From: Geodermatophilus marinus
GTDB lineage: Bacteria; Actinomycetota; Actinomycetes; Mycobacteriales; Geodermatophilaceae
Reading direction: 5' to 3'
Length of the DNA: 64,000 nucleotides
NCBI RefSeq assembly: GCF_003428645.1
Contig: NZ_QVQH01000007.1
Span: 62,001 to 126,000 of the forward strand
Part shown: positions 53,445 through 61,756 of the stretch, in pieces
How the letters are laid out: each line of letters begins with the position of its first letter
How positions within the stretch are numbered: position 1 is the first letter of the stretch
Notes under the pieces: model-generated
What the model was told of the DNA's origin: nothing
The model's input: only the letters and a program-made list of their open reading frames with translations
Database searches by the model: none
Position numbers and translations under genes: made by a program

Positions 53445-54219
53445 CGCCGTCTCCTTCCGTGCGGCCCCGGTAGAGCCCTTCCAGGCGGGCCCGGAGCCGG
53501 GCCCGCCCCCGGTGCAGCAGGATGCGCTGGTTGCCGGGGGTGAGGGCCAGCCGGGCGCACACCTCGTCCGAGGAGAGCCCGAGCACGTCCCGCAGCTCGA
53601 CCACCGCGCGCTGCCGCGGGGGCAGCTCGTCGAGGGCGGCGCGCAGCTCGCGGCGCACCTCGGCGGCCACGGCGGCGTCCTCGGGCGGGGGCTCCCAGGC
53701 GACCGGTGCGCCGGCGTCGGTCCAGTGCCGCGGCCATCGGTCACCGGCGCCGCGGAAGCGGGCCGGGTCGACCGTCGGCCCGCCACCGTCCCCCTCGCCG
53801 TCCCCCGGGAAGGCCGACGACCACGGCAGCGTGCGGGCCTCCCGGCGGCCGCGGGTGCGCGCCAGGTTCTCGAGGATGCGGAACGCCCAGGTGCGCAGCG
53901 AGGAGCGGCCCTCGAAGCGGTCGAGCTGGCGGACCACCGCCAGCCAGGTCTCCTGCACGACCTCCTCGGCCGACGCCCGGGACGAGACGTGCAGCATCGC
54001 CACCCGCAGCATGACCGGGGACCACGTGTCGACGAGCTCGGCGAAGGCCCGCTGGTCCCCCGCGCGGAGCCGGGCCAGCAGCCCGGCCTGGTCGTCGCTG
54101 CCCCCGGGGCGGGCGGCGGCGACCGCCACCGTGACGGGCGGGGCGGCCGCCCGGCGGGCTCCCGGGCCCGGCGGGTCGGGCTCGGGTGGCGCCGGGCGCG
54201 GCTGGGGCGGCTCGGTCAT
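53437..54219 (-). CDS. ECF sigma factor
   Basis: 260 aa. Region 2 RAFAELVDTWSPVMLRVAMLHVSSRASAEEVVQETWLAVVRQLDRFEGRSSLRTWAFRILENLARTRGRRE; region 4 ALDELPPRQRAVVELRDVLGLSSDEVCARLALTPGNQRILLHRGRARLR. The ~55-residue linker between them is long and acidic/Gly-rich. ATG with GGAGG. Paired with the anti-sigma gene downstream. Confidence 0.87.
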   Translation of the reverse strand: MTEPPQPRPAPPEPDPPGPGARRAAAPPVTVAVAAARPGGSDDQAGLLARLRAGDQRAFAELVDTWSPVMLRVAMLHVSSRASAEEVVQETWLAVVRQLDRFEGRSSLRTWAFRILENLARTRGRREARTLPWSSAFPGDGEGDGGGPTVDPARFRGAGDRWPRHWTDAGAPVAWEPPPEDAAVAAEVRRELRAALDELPPRQRAVVELRDVLGLSSDEVCARLALTPGNQRILLHRGRARLRARLEGLYRGRTEGDGGG

Positions 54220-54281
54220 GCGCGGCCTCCACGCGGTCGGCCGGGAGGGCCGCCCCAGGATGGTGGCCGCGCCGCCCGGTG

Positions 54282-56126
54282 TCACCGGCCGTTGGTCCCG
54301 CGCCGCGCCCGCTCGGCCTGGTCGATCGCCCACGCGGCGTTGACCAGGCCGATGTGGCTGAACGCCTGCGGGACGTTGCCCAGCAGCTCACCGGTGGTGG
54401 CGTCGACCTCCTCGGCCAGCAGGCCGAGGTCGCTGACGTACCCGGCCGCCCGGGCGAAGACCTCCCGTGCCCGCTCGACCTGGCCCGACATCGCCAGCGC
54501 CTGGGCCAGCCAGAAGGTGCACAGCAGGAAGGTGCCCTCCTCCCCGGCCAGCCCGTCGACGCCGTCGTCCGTGCGGTAGCGGTAGACCAGCCCGCGCTCG
54601 TCGGTCAGCCGGTCGGCGACCGCGTCGATCGTGGCCAGCACCCGCGGGTCGTCGGCGGGCAGGAACCCGACGATCGGCATCATCAGGTTCGAGGCGTCCA
54701 GGGCGGTGGTGCCCGGGTACTGGGTGAAGGCCTGCGCCTGCTCGGACCAGCCCTGCTCGAGCACCACCGCGGCGATCTCGTCGCGGGCCCGCTTCCAGCC
54801 GTCGACCCGGTCCTCGGCGTCCAGCACCGCGGCCAGCGACACGGCCCGGTCGAGGGCGACCCAGCACATCACCTTGGAGTAGAGGAAGTGCTGCGGCTCC
54901 CCGCGCACCTCCCAGATGCCCTGGTCGCGGTCGCGCCAGCGGACGGCGGCGGCGTCGGCGCAGGCCACCAGGAACCGGCGGGTGTCCTCGTCGAGGGAGG
55001 GGAGCTGGTCGGCCAGCCGGGCGGCCGCGCCGAGCAGCTCGCCGTACACGTCGACCTGCCGCTGGTCCCAGGCGCCGTTGCCCACGCGGACCGGCCGGCT
55101 GTCCCGCCAGCCGCGGAGGTGGCGCAGGGTGCGCTCGGTCAGGTCGTGCTCCCCGCCGACGCCGAACATGATCTGCAGCGACTGCTCGGGCCCCACCCCG
55201 CCGGCGCCCGCGGTGGTCATGAACGCGAAGAAGTCCTCGGCCTCGTCCGGGCAGGCGGCCACCCACAGCGCCTCCATGGTGAAGCTGGCATCGCGCACCC
55301 AGGCGTAGCGGTAGTCCCAGTTGCGCTCGCCGCCGACCCCTTCCGGCAGCGAGGTGGTGGCCGCGGCGACGACCGCCCCGCTCGGCTGGTAGGACAGCCC
55401 CTGCAGCACCCGGCCGCTGGTGTGCACGAGGTCGGCCCACGGCCCGTCGTAGGCCTGGTGCAGGTCGCACCAGGACTCCCAGGCGGCGAGGGTGCGGTCG
55501 AGCAGGGCCGCGAGGTCCTCCTGCGCCCAGACGTGCGCGGGGACGGCGTCGCCCAGGGTGCTGCGCTGCAGCGCCAGGTGGACGACGTCGCCGGCCCGCA
55601 GCCGCAGCCGGGCACGGGCCCGGCCGTCGGCGACGCGGACGTCGCCGGGCAGCGTGAGCACCAGCCAGTCGGCGCCGCCCCGGGCGGTCACCCCGCCGTC
55701 GACGTGCGACAGCAGCGGGACGACGAGGCCGTACTCGGGCCGCGGCCGGTAGTCGACGTCCACCTCGACCTCGCCGTCGGTGCACGCCAGCCGGCGGACC
55801 AGCACATGCGGCACGTCCCGGCCGAGGCGGTGCCCGCCGTTGTCGGGGCCGAGGCCGAGGGCGTCGGTGAGGACCAGGGTGCCCCCGGCGGTGCTGAAGG
55901 TCGTCTGCAGGGCCAGCGAGCGCCCGGCGTACCGGCGGCTCGAGCGCCACCCGGCGGTCGGGTGCACCGACCAGTGGCCGGCGTCGTCGTCGAGCAGCCG
56001 GCCGAACACCGATGCGCTGTCGAAGCGCGGGAAGCACAGCCACTCGACCGAGCCCGCGCGGTCGACGAGCGCGCTGGAGTGCCGGTCGGAGAGGAAGGCG
56101 TGGTCGGCGATGGGCGTGGAGCTCAT
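54282..56126 (-). CDS. glycoside hydrolase family 15 protein (glucoamylase/trehalase type)
   Basis: 614 aa. N-terminal beta-sandwich (FLSDRHSSALVDRAGSVEWLCFPRFDSASVFGRLLD), then the alpha6/alpha6 barrel with GERNWDYRYAWVRDASFTMEAL, the catalytic acid region RDQGIWEVRGEPQHFLYSKVMCWVALDRA, and the base region EEVDATTGELLGNVPQAFSHIGLVNAA. No signal peptide, so cytoplasmic; actinobacterial members act on trehalose or alpha-glucans. ATG start. Confidence 0.87.
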   Translation of the reverse strand: MSSTPIADHAFLSDRHSSALVDRAGSVEWLCFPRFDSASVFGRLLDDDAGHWSVHPTAGWRSSRRYAGRSLALQTTFSTAGGTLVLTDALGLGPDNGGHRLGRDVPHVLVRRLACTDGEVEVDVDYRPRPEYGLVVPLLSHVDGGVTARGGADWLVLTLPGDVRVADGRARARLRLRAGDVVHLALQRSTLGDAVPAHVWAQEDLAALLDRTLAAWESWCDLHQAYDGPWADLVHTSGRVLQGLSYQPSGAVVAAATTSLPEGVGGERNWDYRYAWVRDASFTMEALWVAACPDEAEDFFAFMTTAGAGGVGPEQSLQIMFGVGGEHDLTERTLRHLRGWRDSRPVRVGNGAWDQRQVDVYGELLGAAARLADQLPSLDEDTRRFLVACADAAAVRWRDRDQGIWEVRGEPQHFLYSKVMCWVALDRAVSLAAVLDAEDRVDGWKRARDEIAAVVLEQGWSEQAQAFTQYPGTTALDASNLMMPIVGFLPADDPRVLATIDAVADRLTDERGLVYRYRTDDGVDGLAGEEGTFLLCTFWLAQALAMSGQVERAREVFARAAGYVSDLGLLAEEVDATTGELLGNVPQAFSHIGLVNAAWAIDQAERARRGTNGR

Positions 56127-56247
56127 GGGGGTCTCCCGGGGCGGACGGCGCTGGTGTGCCCCCTGTCCCGCCGGCGCCGCCGGCCGTTACGCGTAACACC
56201 CGCGCCGGCCGCCGTGACCAGGGGCCACCGAACGCGAGGAGGTCCCG

Positions 56248-57639
56248 ATGTCCGCTGCGGTGCAGGAGGTCGACGTCGTCGTGGTGGGCGGCGGCCCCGC
56301 CGGGGAGGTGGTGGCCGGCCGGTGCGCCGACCACGGCCTGTCCACGGTGCTGGTCGAGCGCGAGCTGGTCGGCGGCGAGTGCTCGTACTGGGGGTGCATC
56401 CCGAGCAAGACGCTGCTGCGGCCGGGCGACGTCCTGGCCGCGGCCCGCCGGGTCCCCGGGGCCGCGGCCGCGGTGGCCGGACCGGTCGACGTCCCCGCCG
56501 CGCTGGCCCGCCGGGACCTCATGACCGCGCGCTGGGACGACGCCGGGCAGCAGCGCTGGCTGGCCGGGCACGGCGTCCGGCTGGTGCGCGGCACCGGCCG
56601 GCTGGCCGGGCCGCGGCGGGTGGCCGTGGCGGGCGGGCCGGTGCTGGTATCGCGGCGGGCGGTCGTGCTCGCGACCGGCAGCAGCGCCGTCCTGCCCCCG
56701 GTGCCCGGGCTGGCCGAGGTGCGGCCGTGGGACAACCGGGCCGCCACGGCGGCCAAGGAGGTGCCCGCGCGGCTGCTGGTGATGGGCGGGGGCGCGGTCG
56801 GTCTGGAGCTGGCCCAGGCGTTCCGCCGGCTCGGCTCGGCCGAGGTCACGGTCGTGGAGGGCACGCCCCGGCTGCTGCCGCGCGAGGAGCCGTTCGCCGG
56901 GGAGCAGGTGCTGGCCGCGCTGACCCGCGAGGGCGTCGCCGTGCGCCTGGGCACGCTCGTGGCGTCCGTCGCGCGGGCCGGCTCCGACGGCCCGGTGACC
57001 GCGACGCTCTCCGACGGGACGGCGGTGACCGCCGACGAGCTGCTGGTCGCGGTCGGCCGCCGGCCGGCGACCGCGGACGTCGGGCTGGGGACGGTGGGCC
57101 TGGCCCCCGGTCGCCCGGTCGAGGTGGACGACCGGATGCGCGCCACCGGCGTGCCGGAGGGCTGGCTGTACGCGATCGGCGACTGCACCGGCCGGGCCGC
57201 GTTCACGCACATGGGCAAGTACCAGGCGCGGGTCGCCGCCTCCGCGCTCACCGGCGGTGACCTCACCGACCGGGCCGGCCGCGACGCCGTACCCCGGGTC
57301 ACCTTCACCGACCCGCAGGTCTGCGCGGTCGGGCTGACCGCCGCGGCGGCCGGCGACCGCGGGCTCGCGGTCCGGGTCGTCGACGTGGCCACCGGCGAGG
57401 TGCCCGGCGCCTACGTCCTGGGGGACGGCGCCGAGGGCACCACCCGCCTCGTCGTCGACGCCGACCGCGGCGTCCTCGTGGGCGCCACGATCACCGGCAG
57501 CGGCGTGCAGGAGCTCCTGCACTCGGCCACCGTCGCCGTGGCCTGCCGGGTGCCGCTGGGCGAGCTGCGGCACGCCGTCCCCCCGTTCCCGACCGTCTCG
57601 GAGGTGTGGCTGCACGCCCTCGAGGCGCTCGGCGTCTGA
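56248..57639 (+). CDS. pyridine nucleotide-disulfide oxidoreductase (dihydrolipoyl dehydrogenase-like)
   Basis: 463 aa. FAD motif VVVGGGPAGEVVAGR, redox disulfide GGECSYWGCIPSK, NAD motif VMGGGAVGLELAQAFRRLG, second FAD motif YAIGDCTGRAAFTHMG. In the dimer-interface tail true Lpd has HPT with the catalytic His; here it reads PPFPTVSE, Phe replacing His. It therefore may be a mercuric-, mycothione- or transhydrogenase-like relative rather than Lpd. ATG with GAGGAGG. The antiporter follows 13 bases later. Confidence 0.8.
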   Translation: MSAAVQEVDVVVVGGGPAGEVVAGRCADHGLSTVLVERELVGGECSYWGCIPSKTLLRPGDVLAAARRVPGAAAAVAGPVDVPAALARRDLMTARWDDAGQQRWLAGHGVRLVRGTGRLAGPRRVAVAGGPVLVSRRAVVLATGSSAVLPPVPGLAEVRPWDNRAATAAKEVPARLLVMGGGAVGLELAQAFRRLGSAEVTVVEGTPRLLPREEPFAGEQVLAALTREGVAVRLGTLVASVARAGSDGPVTATLSDGTAVTADELLVAVGRRPATADVGLGTVGLAPGRPVEVDDRMRATGVPEGWLYAIGDCTGRAAFTHMGKYQARVAASALTGGDLTDRAGRDAVPRVTFTDPQVCAVGLTAAAAGDRGLAVRVVDVATGEVPGAYVLGDGAEGTTRLVVDADRGVLVGATITGSGVQELLHSATVAVACRVPLGELRHAVPPFPTVSEVWLHALEALGV

Positions 57640-57652
57640 CCGGAGGCCCGCC

Positions 57653-58885
57653 GTGCCCGACGTGTCGTTCACCAACCTGCTCGTCGTCACCGCGGTGGCG
57701 GCCCTCGTGCCGCTGGCGCTCGGCTGGGCGCCCCGGCTGCGGGTGCCCGCCGTCGTCCTGGAGATCGTCGCCGGGGTGGTGCTGGGGCCCTCGGTGCTGG
57801 GCTGGGTCGAGGTCGACCTGCCGGTCGCCGTCCTGTCCGTCACCGGCCTGGCCTTCCTGCTGCTGCTCGCGGGCCTTGAGATCGACCTGCGCGGGGTGCG
57901 GGGGCAGGCCCTCGGTCCGGCCGGCGCCGGCTACCTGCTCAGCGCCGGGCTCGCCCTGGTGGTGGGCCTCGGCGCCGGCGCGCTCGGCTGGACGGCCAGC
58001 CCGCTGTTCCTCGCCGTGGCGCTGACCGCCACCGCGCTGGGGCTGGTCGTCCCCGTCCTCAAGGACGCCGGGCAGGTGGCCTCCCCGGTCGGTCAGGCGA
58101 CCATCGCCGGGGCGTCGGTCGCCGACTTCTCCGCCATCGTCCTGCTGACCCTGCTCTTCTCGACCTCGGGGGGCGGGGCGGGGGCCACGGCGGCCGTGCT
58201 CGTCGGCTTCGGCGTGCTGGTGGCGGTGCTCGCGGTCGCGCTCGGCCGGGCCGGCATGTCGATGCGCCTGGGTGAGGTGCTGGTACGGCTGCAGGACACG
58301 ACGGCGGAGATCCGGGTGCGGCTGGTCGTCGTGCTGCTGTTCGCCTTCGTCGTCCTCGCCGAGCGGGTCGGGTTCGAGCTGCTGCTCGGCGCCTTCCTGG
58401 CCGGCGCGCTGGTCGGCGTCCTCGACCGCGACTCGGCGAGCCACCCGCACTTCCGCGTCAAGCTGGAGGCGATCGGGTTCGGCTTCCTGATCCCGGTGTT
58501 CTTCGTCAGCAGCGGGGTGCGGCTGGACCTGCGCGGCCTGCTCGAGGAGCCGTCGGCGCTGCTGCGGGTGCCGGTGTTCCTCGCCGTGCTGCTCCTGGTG
58601 CGCGGCGTGCCGGCGCTGCTGCACGCGCGGACCCTGGGGCGGCGCGGTGCCGCCGCCGTCGGGCTGCTGCAGGCCACCTCGCTGCCGTTCCTGGTGACCG
58701 CGGTGCAGATCGGGGAGGCCACCGGCCGGCTGGACCCGGTGACCGGCGCGGCGCTGGTCTGCGCCGGGCTGCTCTCGGTGCTGGTCTACCCGGCGCTGGC
58801 CCTCGGCCTGCTGGGGCGGACGTCGTCGCCCGAGGCCACCGCCGAGCCGGGGGCGCGGCGCGCGGTGGAGATGCAGTTCCGCTGA
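57653..58885 (+). CDS. cation:proton antiporter (CPA2/KefB type)
   Basis: 410 aa, 12 membrane segments. PAVVLEIVAGVVLGPSVLG, LLLAGLEIDLRGVR, and SVADFSAIVLL-like GASVADFSAIVLLTLLF with the transport Asp. No cytoplasmic TrkA-N domain is attached. GTG start with CGGAGG. Exchanges K+ or Na+ for protons; ordinary. Confidence 0.85.
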   Translation: MPDVSFTNLLVVTAVAALVPLALGWAPRLRVPAVVLEIVAGVVLGPSVLGWVEVDLPVAVLSVTGLAFLLLLAGLEIDLRGVRGQALGPAGAGYLLSAGLALVVGLGAGALGWTASPLFLAVALTATALGLVVPVLKDAGQVASPVGQATIAGASVADFSAIVLLTLLFSTSGGGAGATAAVLVGFGVLVAVLAVALGRAGMSMRLGEVLVRLQDTTAEIRVRLVVVLLFAFVVLAERVGFELLLGAFLAGALVGVLDRDSASHPHFRVKLEAIGFGFLIPVFFVSSGVRLDLRGLLEEPSALLRVPVFLAVLLLVRGVPALLHARTLGRRGAAAVGLLQATSLPFLVTAVQIGEATGRLDPVTGAALVCAGLLSVLVYPALALGLLGRTSSPEATAEPGARRAVEMQFR

Positions 58886-58989
58886 GCCGGCGGGCGGCTC
58901 GACCCGGCCGGTGCAGACGGCGGGACCGCCGGGTGGGCATTCCTCCGGACCACCGGACGTCTCCGCGGGAACGCGGGCAAGGCCCCGGC

Positions 58990-59144
58990 CCCGACGACCT
59001 CGACCTCCCCGGGCTCCTCGACGTCATCGAGGCGGAGATGAAGGACGCCCCCGACCGCCTGCAGTGGGCGATGAACCACTGCCTGGCCCAGCTCGGATCG
59101 AGCACGCCGAGCACCGCGCCCGGGCGATCGACATCGGGGAGCGC
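58990..59144 (+). pseudogene. fragment of the DNA-alkylation-repair gene
   Basis: 155 bases align to 60867-61022 of the intact gene with five substitutions and one deleted base (about 96% identity). The deletion after CCTGGCCCAGCTCGG shifts frame. The 30 bases before it (58961-58990) match 60069-60098, the left half of the hairpin before the intact gene, with two mismatches. So hairpin half and gene middle are fused, lacking the repeat array and gene start. No SD or start codon; non-functional. Confidence 0.85.
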
Positions 59145-59204
59145 GGCCCGTGCGCTCGCCCACCGGCACGCGGAGCCGGCCCGTGCGGGGCGGGGGGGAG
59201 CCGG

Positions 59205-59609
59205 TCAGGCCGGCGGCGGCCCGACGACCTCCACGCGGCACCGGGTTCCGGGCGCCCGCGCCAGCCGGGCGTCCGCCGTGACCAGCGCAACGGCGAGTGC
59301 CTCGGCCAGGGCGACGTAGGCGGCGTCGTACGAGCTCAGGTTCTCCCGCAGTTCCCAGCAGCGCCCGAGCAGGGCCCGGTGGGGCGCTCGCCGCACCGGC
59401 AGGTCGGTCAGGTCGGTCAGGGCCTGCTCCGCGCGCCGGAGGGGCAGGTGCCCACCCCGCTGCTGCCGGCGGAGCACGGACAGCACCTCGAGGTCCAGGA
59501 GCTCCGGCGCCGCCAGTGTCTCCCCGCGCAGCCGGGCGCGAGCGAGGTCGCCGTCGGCGCCGTCGTCCGCCAGTGCGGTCACCAGCACGCTGGCATCAAC
59601 GACGATCAC
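59205..59609 (-). CDS. vapC: VapC-like PIN-domain toxin
   Basis: 134 aa. Acidic PIN residues in VVDASVLV, LLDLEVLSVLRR, SSYDAAYVALAEAL and LVTADARL. Such toxins are RNases that cut tRNA or rRNA. GTG 59609 overlaps the antitoxin gene by 14 bases. Confidence 0.83.
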   Translation of the reverse strand: MIVVDASVLVTALADDGADGDLARARLRGETLAAPELLDLEVLSVLRRQQRGGHLPLRRAEQALTDLTDLPVRRAPHRALLGRCWELRENLSSYDAAYVALAEALAVALVTADARLARAPGTRCRVEVVGPPPA

Positions 59610-59826
59610 GGTCCGCCCGGATCGTGGACACCGACGCGGCGAACGGCACGGAGCCGCCGGCTCGGCCGCCGGCACGCTCCAGCACCTCGTCCACCGTGGC
59701 GAGGCCGGCCTCCTCGATCAGCCGCGCACGCAGGTACTCCTGCAGCGACTGGTGCGCGGCCGCGGCCCGGCGCCGGAGCACGGCGTGGGTCTCGGCCGGC
59801 ACGTCCTTGATCTGCACGCTGGGCAT
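59596..59826 (-). CDS. vapB: VapB-like FitA-type antitoxin
   Basis: 76 aa. MPSVQIKDVPAETHAVLRRRAAAAHQSLQEYLRARLIEEA is a ribbon-helix-helix domain; the tail (VDEVLERAGGRAGGSVPF) would wrap the toxin. Immediately upstream lies a perfect palindrome suited for autoregulation. Confidence 0.83.
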   Translation of the reverse strand: MPSVQIKDVPAETHAVLRRRAAAAHQSLQEYLRARLIEEAGLATVDEVLERAGGRAGGSVPFAASVSTIRADRDRR

Positions 59827-59833
59827 GGCGCCA

Positions 59834-59856
59834 TTCTGGCGCTGGCGGCGCCAGAA
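59834..59856. promoter_or_regulatory. VapB operator palindrome
   Basis: TTCTGGCGC (59834-59842) and GCGCCAGAA (59848-59856) are exact reverse complements around TGGCG, seven bases upstream of vapB. The outer GGCATGG and CCATGCC extend the symmetry. Confidence 0.65.
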
Positions 59857-60068
59857 CGCCAGCCCATGCCGGCCCTGCGGGTCCGATGGCCGGCTGCTCC
59901 TGCTCCTGATCCACCCGGCGCCGGGCCTGCCGGGGTGACGCCGCGACGCGAGGATCCCGCCCCGCCGAGCGCGGGGAGCGGCGAGCGGCGAGCGGTGGTG
60001 ATTCAGATTCGCGGGAACCGGCGCCGGGCTCGACCCCGCCGGCGGGCGCTTCTGGTAGCCACGAGCGC

Positions 60069-60117
60069 CTCCGCGGGAACGCGGTCAAGGCCTCGGCCTT
60101 GCTGCGTTCCCGCGGAG
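60069..60117. repeat. long hairpin leading into the 14-bp array
   Basis: CTCCGCGGGAACGC (60069-60082) pairs exactly with GCGTTCCCGCGGAG (60104-60117), and the inner AAGGCC pairs with GGCCTT. The right arm is the first array unit. A copy of the left half occurs at 58961 beside the gene fragment. Confidence 0.75.
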
Positions 60118-60306
60118 ACGTTCCCGCGGAGACGTTCCCGCGGAGACGTTCCCGCGGAGACGTTCCCGCGGAGACGTTCCCGCGGAGACGTTCCCGCGGA
60201 GACGTTCCCGCGGAGACGTTCCCGCGGAGACGTTCCCGCGGAGACGTTCCCGCGGAGACGTTCGTTCCCGCGGAGACGTTCCCGCGGAGACGTTCCCGCG
60301 GAGACG
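60107..60306. repeat. 14 tandem copies of a 14-bp unit
   Basis: TTCCCGCGGAGACG repeats exactly: units 1-11 run 60107-60260, a TTCG insertion follows at 60261-60264, and units 12-14 run 60265-60306. No spacers, so not CRISPR. The unit contains CCGCGG and has no stop in any frame. The 608-base gap 59827-60434 holds this array, the hairpin and the vapB operator; I see no gene in it. Confidence 0.92.
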
Positions 60307-60434
60307 TCGGTCGCTGGGGGCCGGTCCGTCGCGGCGTGCTCGCCTTCGAGCCGGACCGAGGGCAGGATCGGCCGCACAGGAGCCCCGAACCGTCGTCGTG
60401 GTCTGGTTCCCTGCGCGGTGGAGAGGAGGCCGAG

Positions 60435-61121
60435 ATGACGCAGACGGCCGCGACCGGGCTGACGGTCGCCGAGGTGATGGCCGAGCTGGCCGCGCTCGAG
60501 GACCCCAGGATCCGCGAGGTGAACGAGCGGCACGGCGACGACCACGGCGTGAACCTAGGCGCCCTGCGGGCGCTCGCCAAGCGGCTGAAGACCCAGCAGG
60601 ACCTCGCGCGCGACCTGTGGGCGACCGGGGAGTCGGCGGCGCGGCTGCTGGCGATCCTGATCTGCCGCCCGAAGGCGTTCGAGCGCGAGGAGCTGGACGC
60701 CATGCTGCGCCAGGCGCGGACGCCCAAGGTGCACGACTGGCTGGTGAGCTACGTGGTCGCGAGGAGCCCGCACGCGGAGGAGCTGCGCCGGGCCTGGTCC
60801 GCCGACCCGGACCCGGTGGTCGCGAGCGCCGGCTGGGCGCTGACCACGGCGCGTGTGGCGAGGAAGCCCGACGGCCTCGACCTCCCCGGGCTCCTCGACG
60901 TCATCGAGGCGGAGATGAAGGGTGCCCCGGACCGCCTGCAGTGGGCGATGAACCACTGCCTGGCCCAGATCGGGATCGAGCACGCCGAGCACCGCGCCCG
61001 GGCGATCGACATCGGGGAGCGCCTGGAGGTGCTGAAGGACTACCCGACGCCCCCGAACTGCACGTCCCCGTACGCGCCGATCTGGATCACCGAGATGGTG
61101 AGCCGGCAGGGCAACGGGTAG
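60435..61121 (+). CDS. DNA alkylation repair protein (AlkD-like HEAT family)
   Basis: 228 aa, all-helical HEAT-repeat pattern: TVAEVMAELAALEDPRIREVNERHGDDHGVNLGALRALAKRL, then DLARDLWATGESAARLLAILI, KVHDWLVSYVVARSP and WAMNHCLAQIGIEHAEHRARAIDIGERL. AlkD glycosylases remove bulky cationic purines without base flipping. Start ATG 60435 with AGAGGAGG; the frame is open through the repeat array but the SD fixes the start. A damaged partial copy lies at 58990. Confidence 0.8.
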   Translation: MTQTAATGLTVAEVMAELAALEDPRIREVNERHGDDHGVNLGALRALAKRLKTQQDLARDLWATGESAARLLAILICRPKAFEREELDAMLRQARTPKVHDWLVSYVVARSPHAEELRRAWSADPDPVVASAGWALTTARVARKPDGLDLPGLLDVIEAEMKGAPDRLQWAMNHCLAQIGIEHAEHRARAIDIGERLEVLKDYPTPPNCTSPYAPIWITEMVSRQGNG

Positions 61122-61261
61122 GCGCCTCGCCCCGAGGCGGGACCAGCCGGCCGGACGGCTGACCCGGAGCCACGTCCGCAGGGTGAGCCGGACGGCTGCC
61201 CTCGAGCGACCCGCTCACCCGAGGCGCCTCCGCGACCGCGACAGCTGAGAAGAGGACGGCG

Positions 61262-61723
61262 ATGGGCGAGACCAGCGGCACCCGTGCCCCCGTGACCTAC
61301 GAGCGCTGCGCGCACATCGAGGGACCCTTCTACCACGGGACGAGGTCCGCGCTCGAGGTCGGCGACGAGCTGCTCCCCGGCCACGGCTCGAACTTCCAGG
61401 AGGGCCGGGTGTCGAACCACGTCTACTTCGCCGCCCTCGTGGGCACGGCCGCATGGGGAGCCGAACTGGCGGCAGCGCTGGCCGGGGACGGGGAGCGGGG
61501 ACGCATCTACGTCGTGGAGCCCCTGGGCCCCTTCGAGGACGACCCGAACGTGACCGACAAGAGGTTCCCCGGCAACCCCACGCAGTCCTACCGCACCCGC
61601 CACCCGCTGCGCGTCGTCGACGAGGTGGCCGGCTGGCAGGGGCATGCCCCGGAGCTGGTGGAGGGGATGCTGGACCACCTGGCCCGGCTGCGGGAGCAGG
61701 GACTCGACGTCATCGAGGACTAA
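61262..61723 (+). CDS. arr: NAD+--rifampin ADP-ribosyltransferase
   Basis: 153 aa. GPFYHGTRSALEVGDELLPGHGSNF, RVSNHVYFAALVGTAAWGAELA, IYVVEPLGPFEDDPNVTDKRFPGNPTQSYRTRHPLRVV are the Arr signature almost throughout. Arr inactivates rifamycins by ADP-ribosylation. ~15 residues longer than the best known proteins at the N-terminus. Independent ATG with AGAAGAGGA upstream; 140 bases after the repair gene with nothing coding between. Confidence 0.92.
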   Translation: MGETSGTRAPVTYERCAHIEGPFYHGTRSALEVGDELLPGHGSNFQEGRVSNHVYFAALVGTAAWGAELAAALAGDGERGRIYVVEPLGPFEDDPNVTDKRFPGNPTQSYRTRHPLRVVDEVAGWQGHAPELVEGMLDHLARLREQGLDVIED

Positions 61724-61756
61724 GCGCACCCCTCGCTCCCCGGGCCGCCGCGCCGG

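Noticed and set aside
60107-60306. Repeat array as a CRISPR locus
   Set aside because: Units are contiguous 14-mers without spacers, and no cas genes are present.
60099-60434. N-terminal extension of the alkylation-repair protein through the repeat array
   Set aside because: The frame is open only because the 14-bp unit lacks stops. AGAGGAGG and ATG at 60435 mark the real start.
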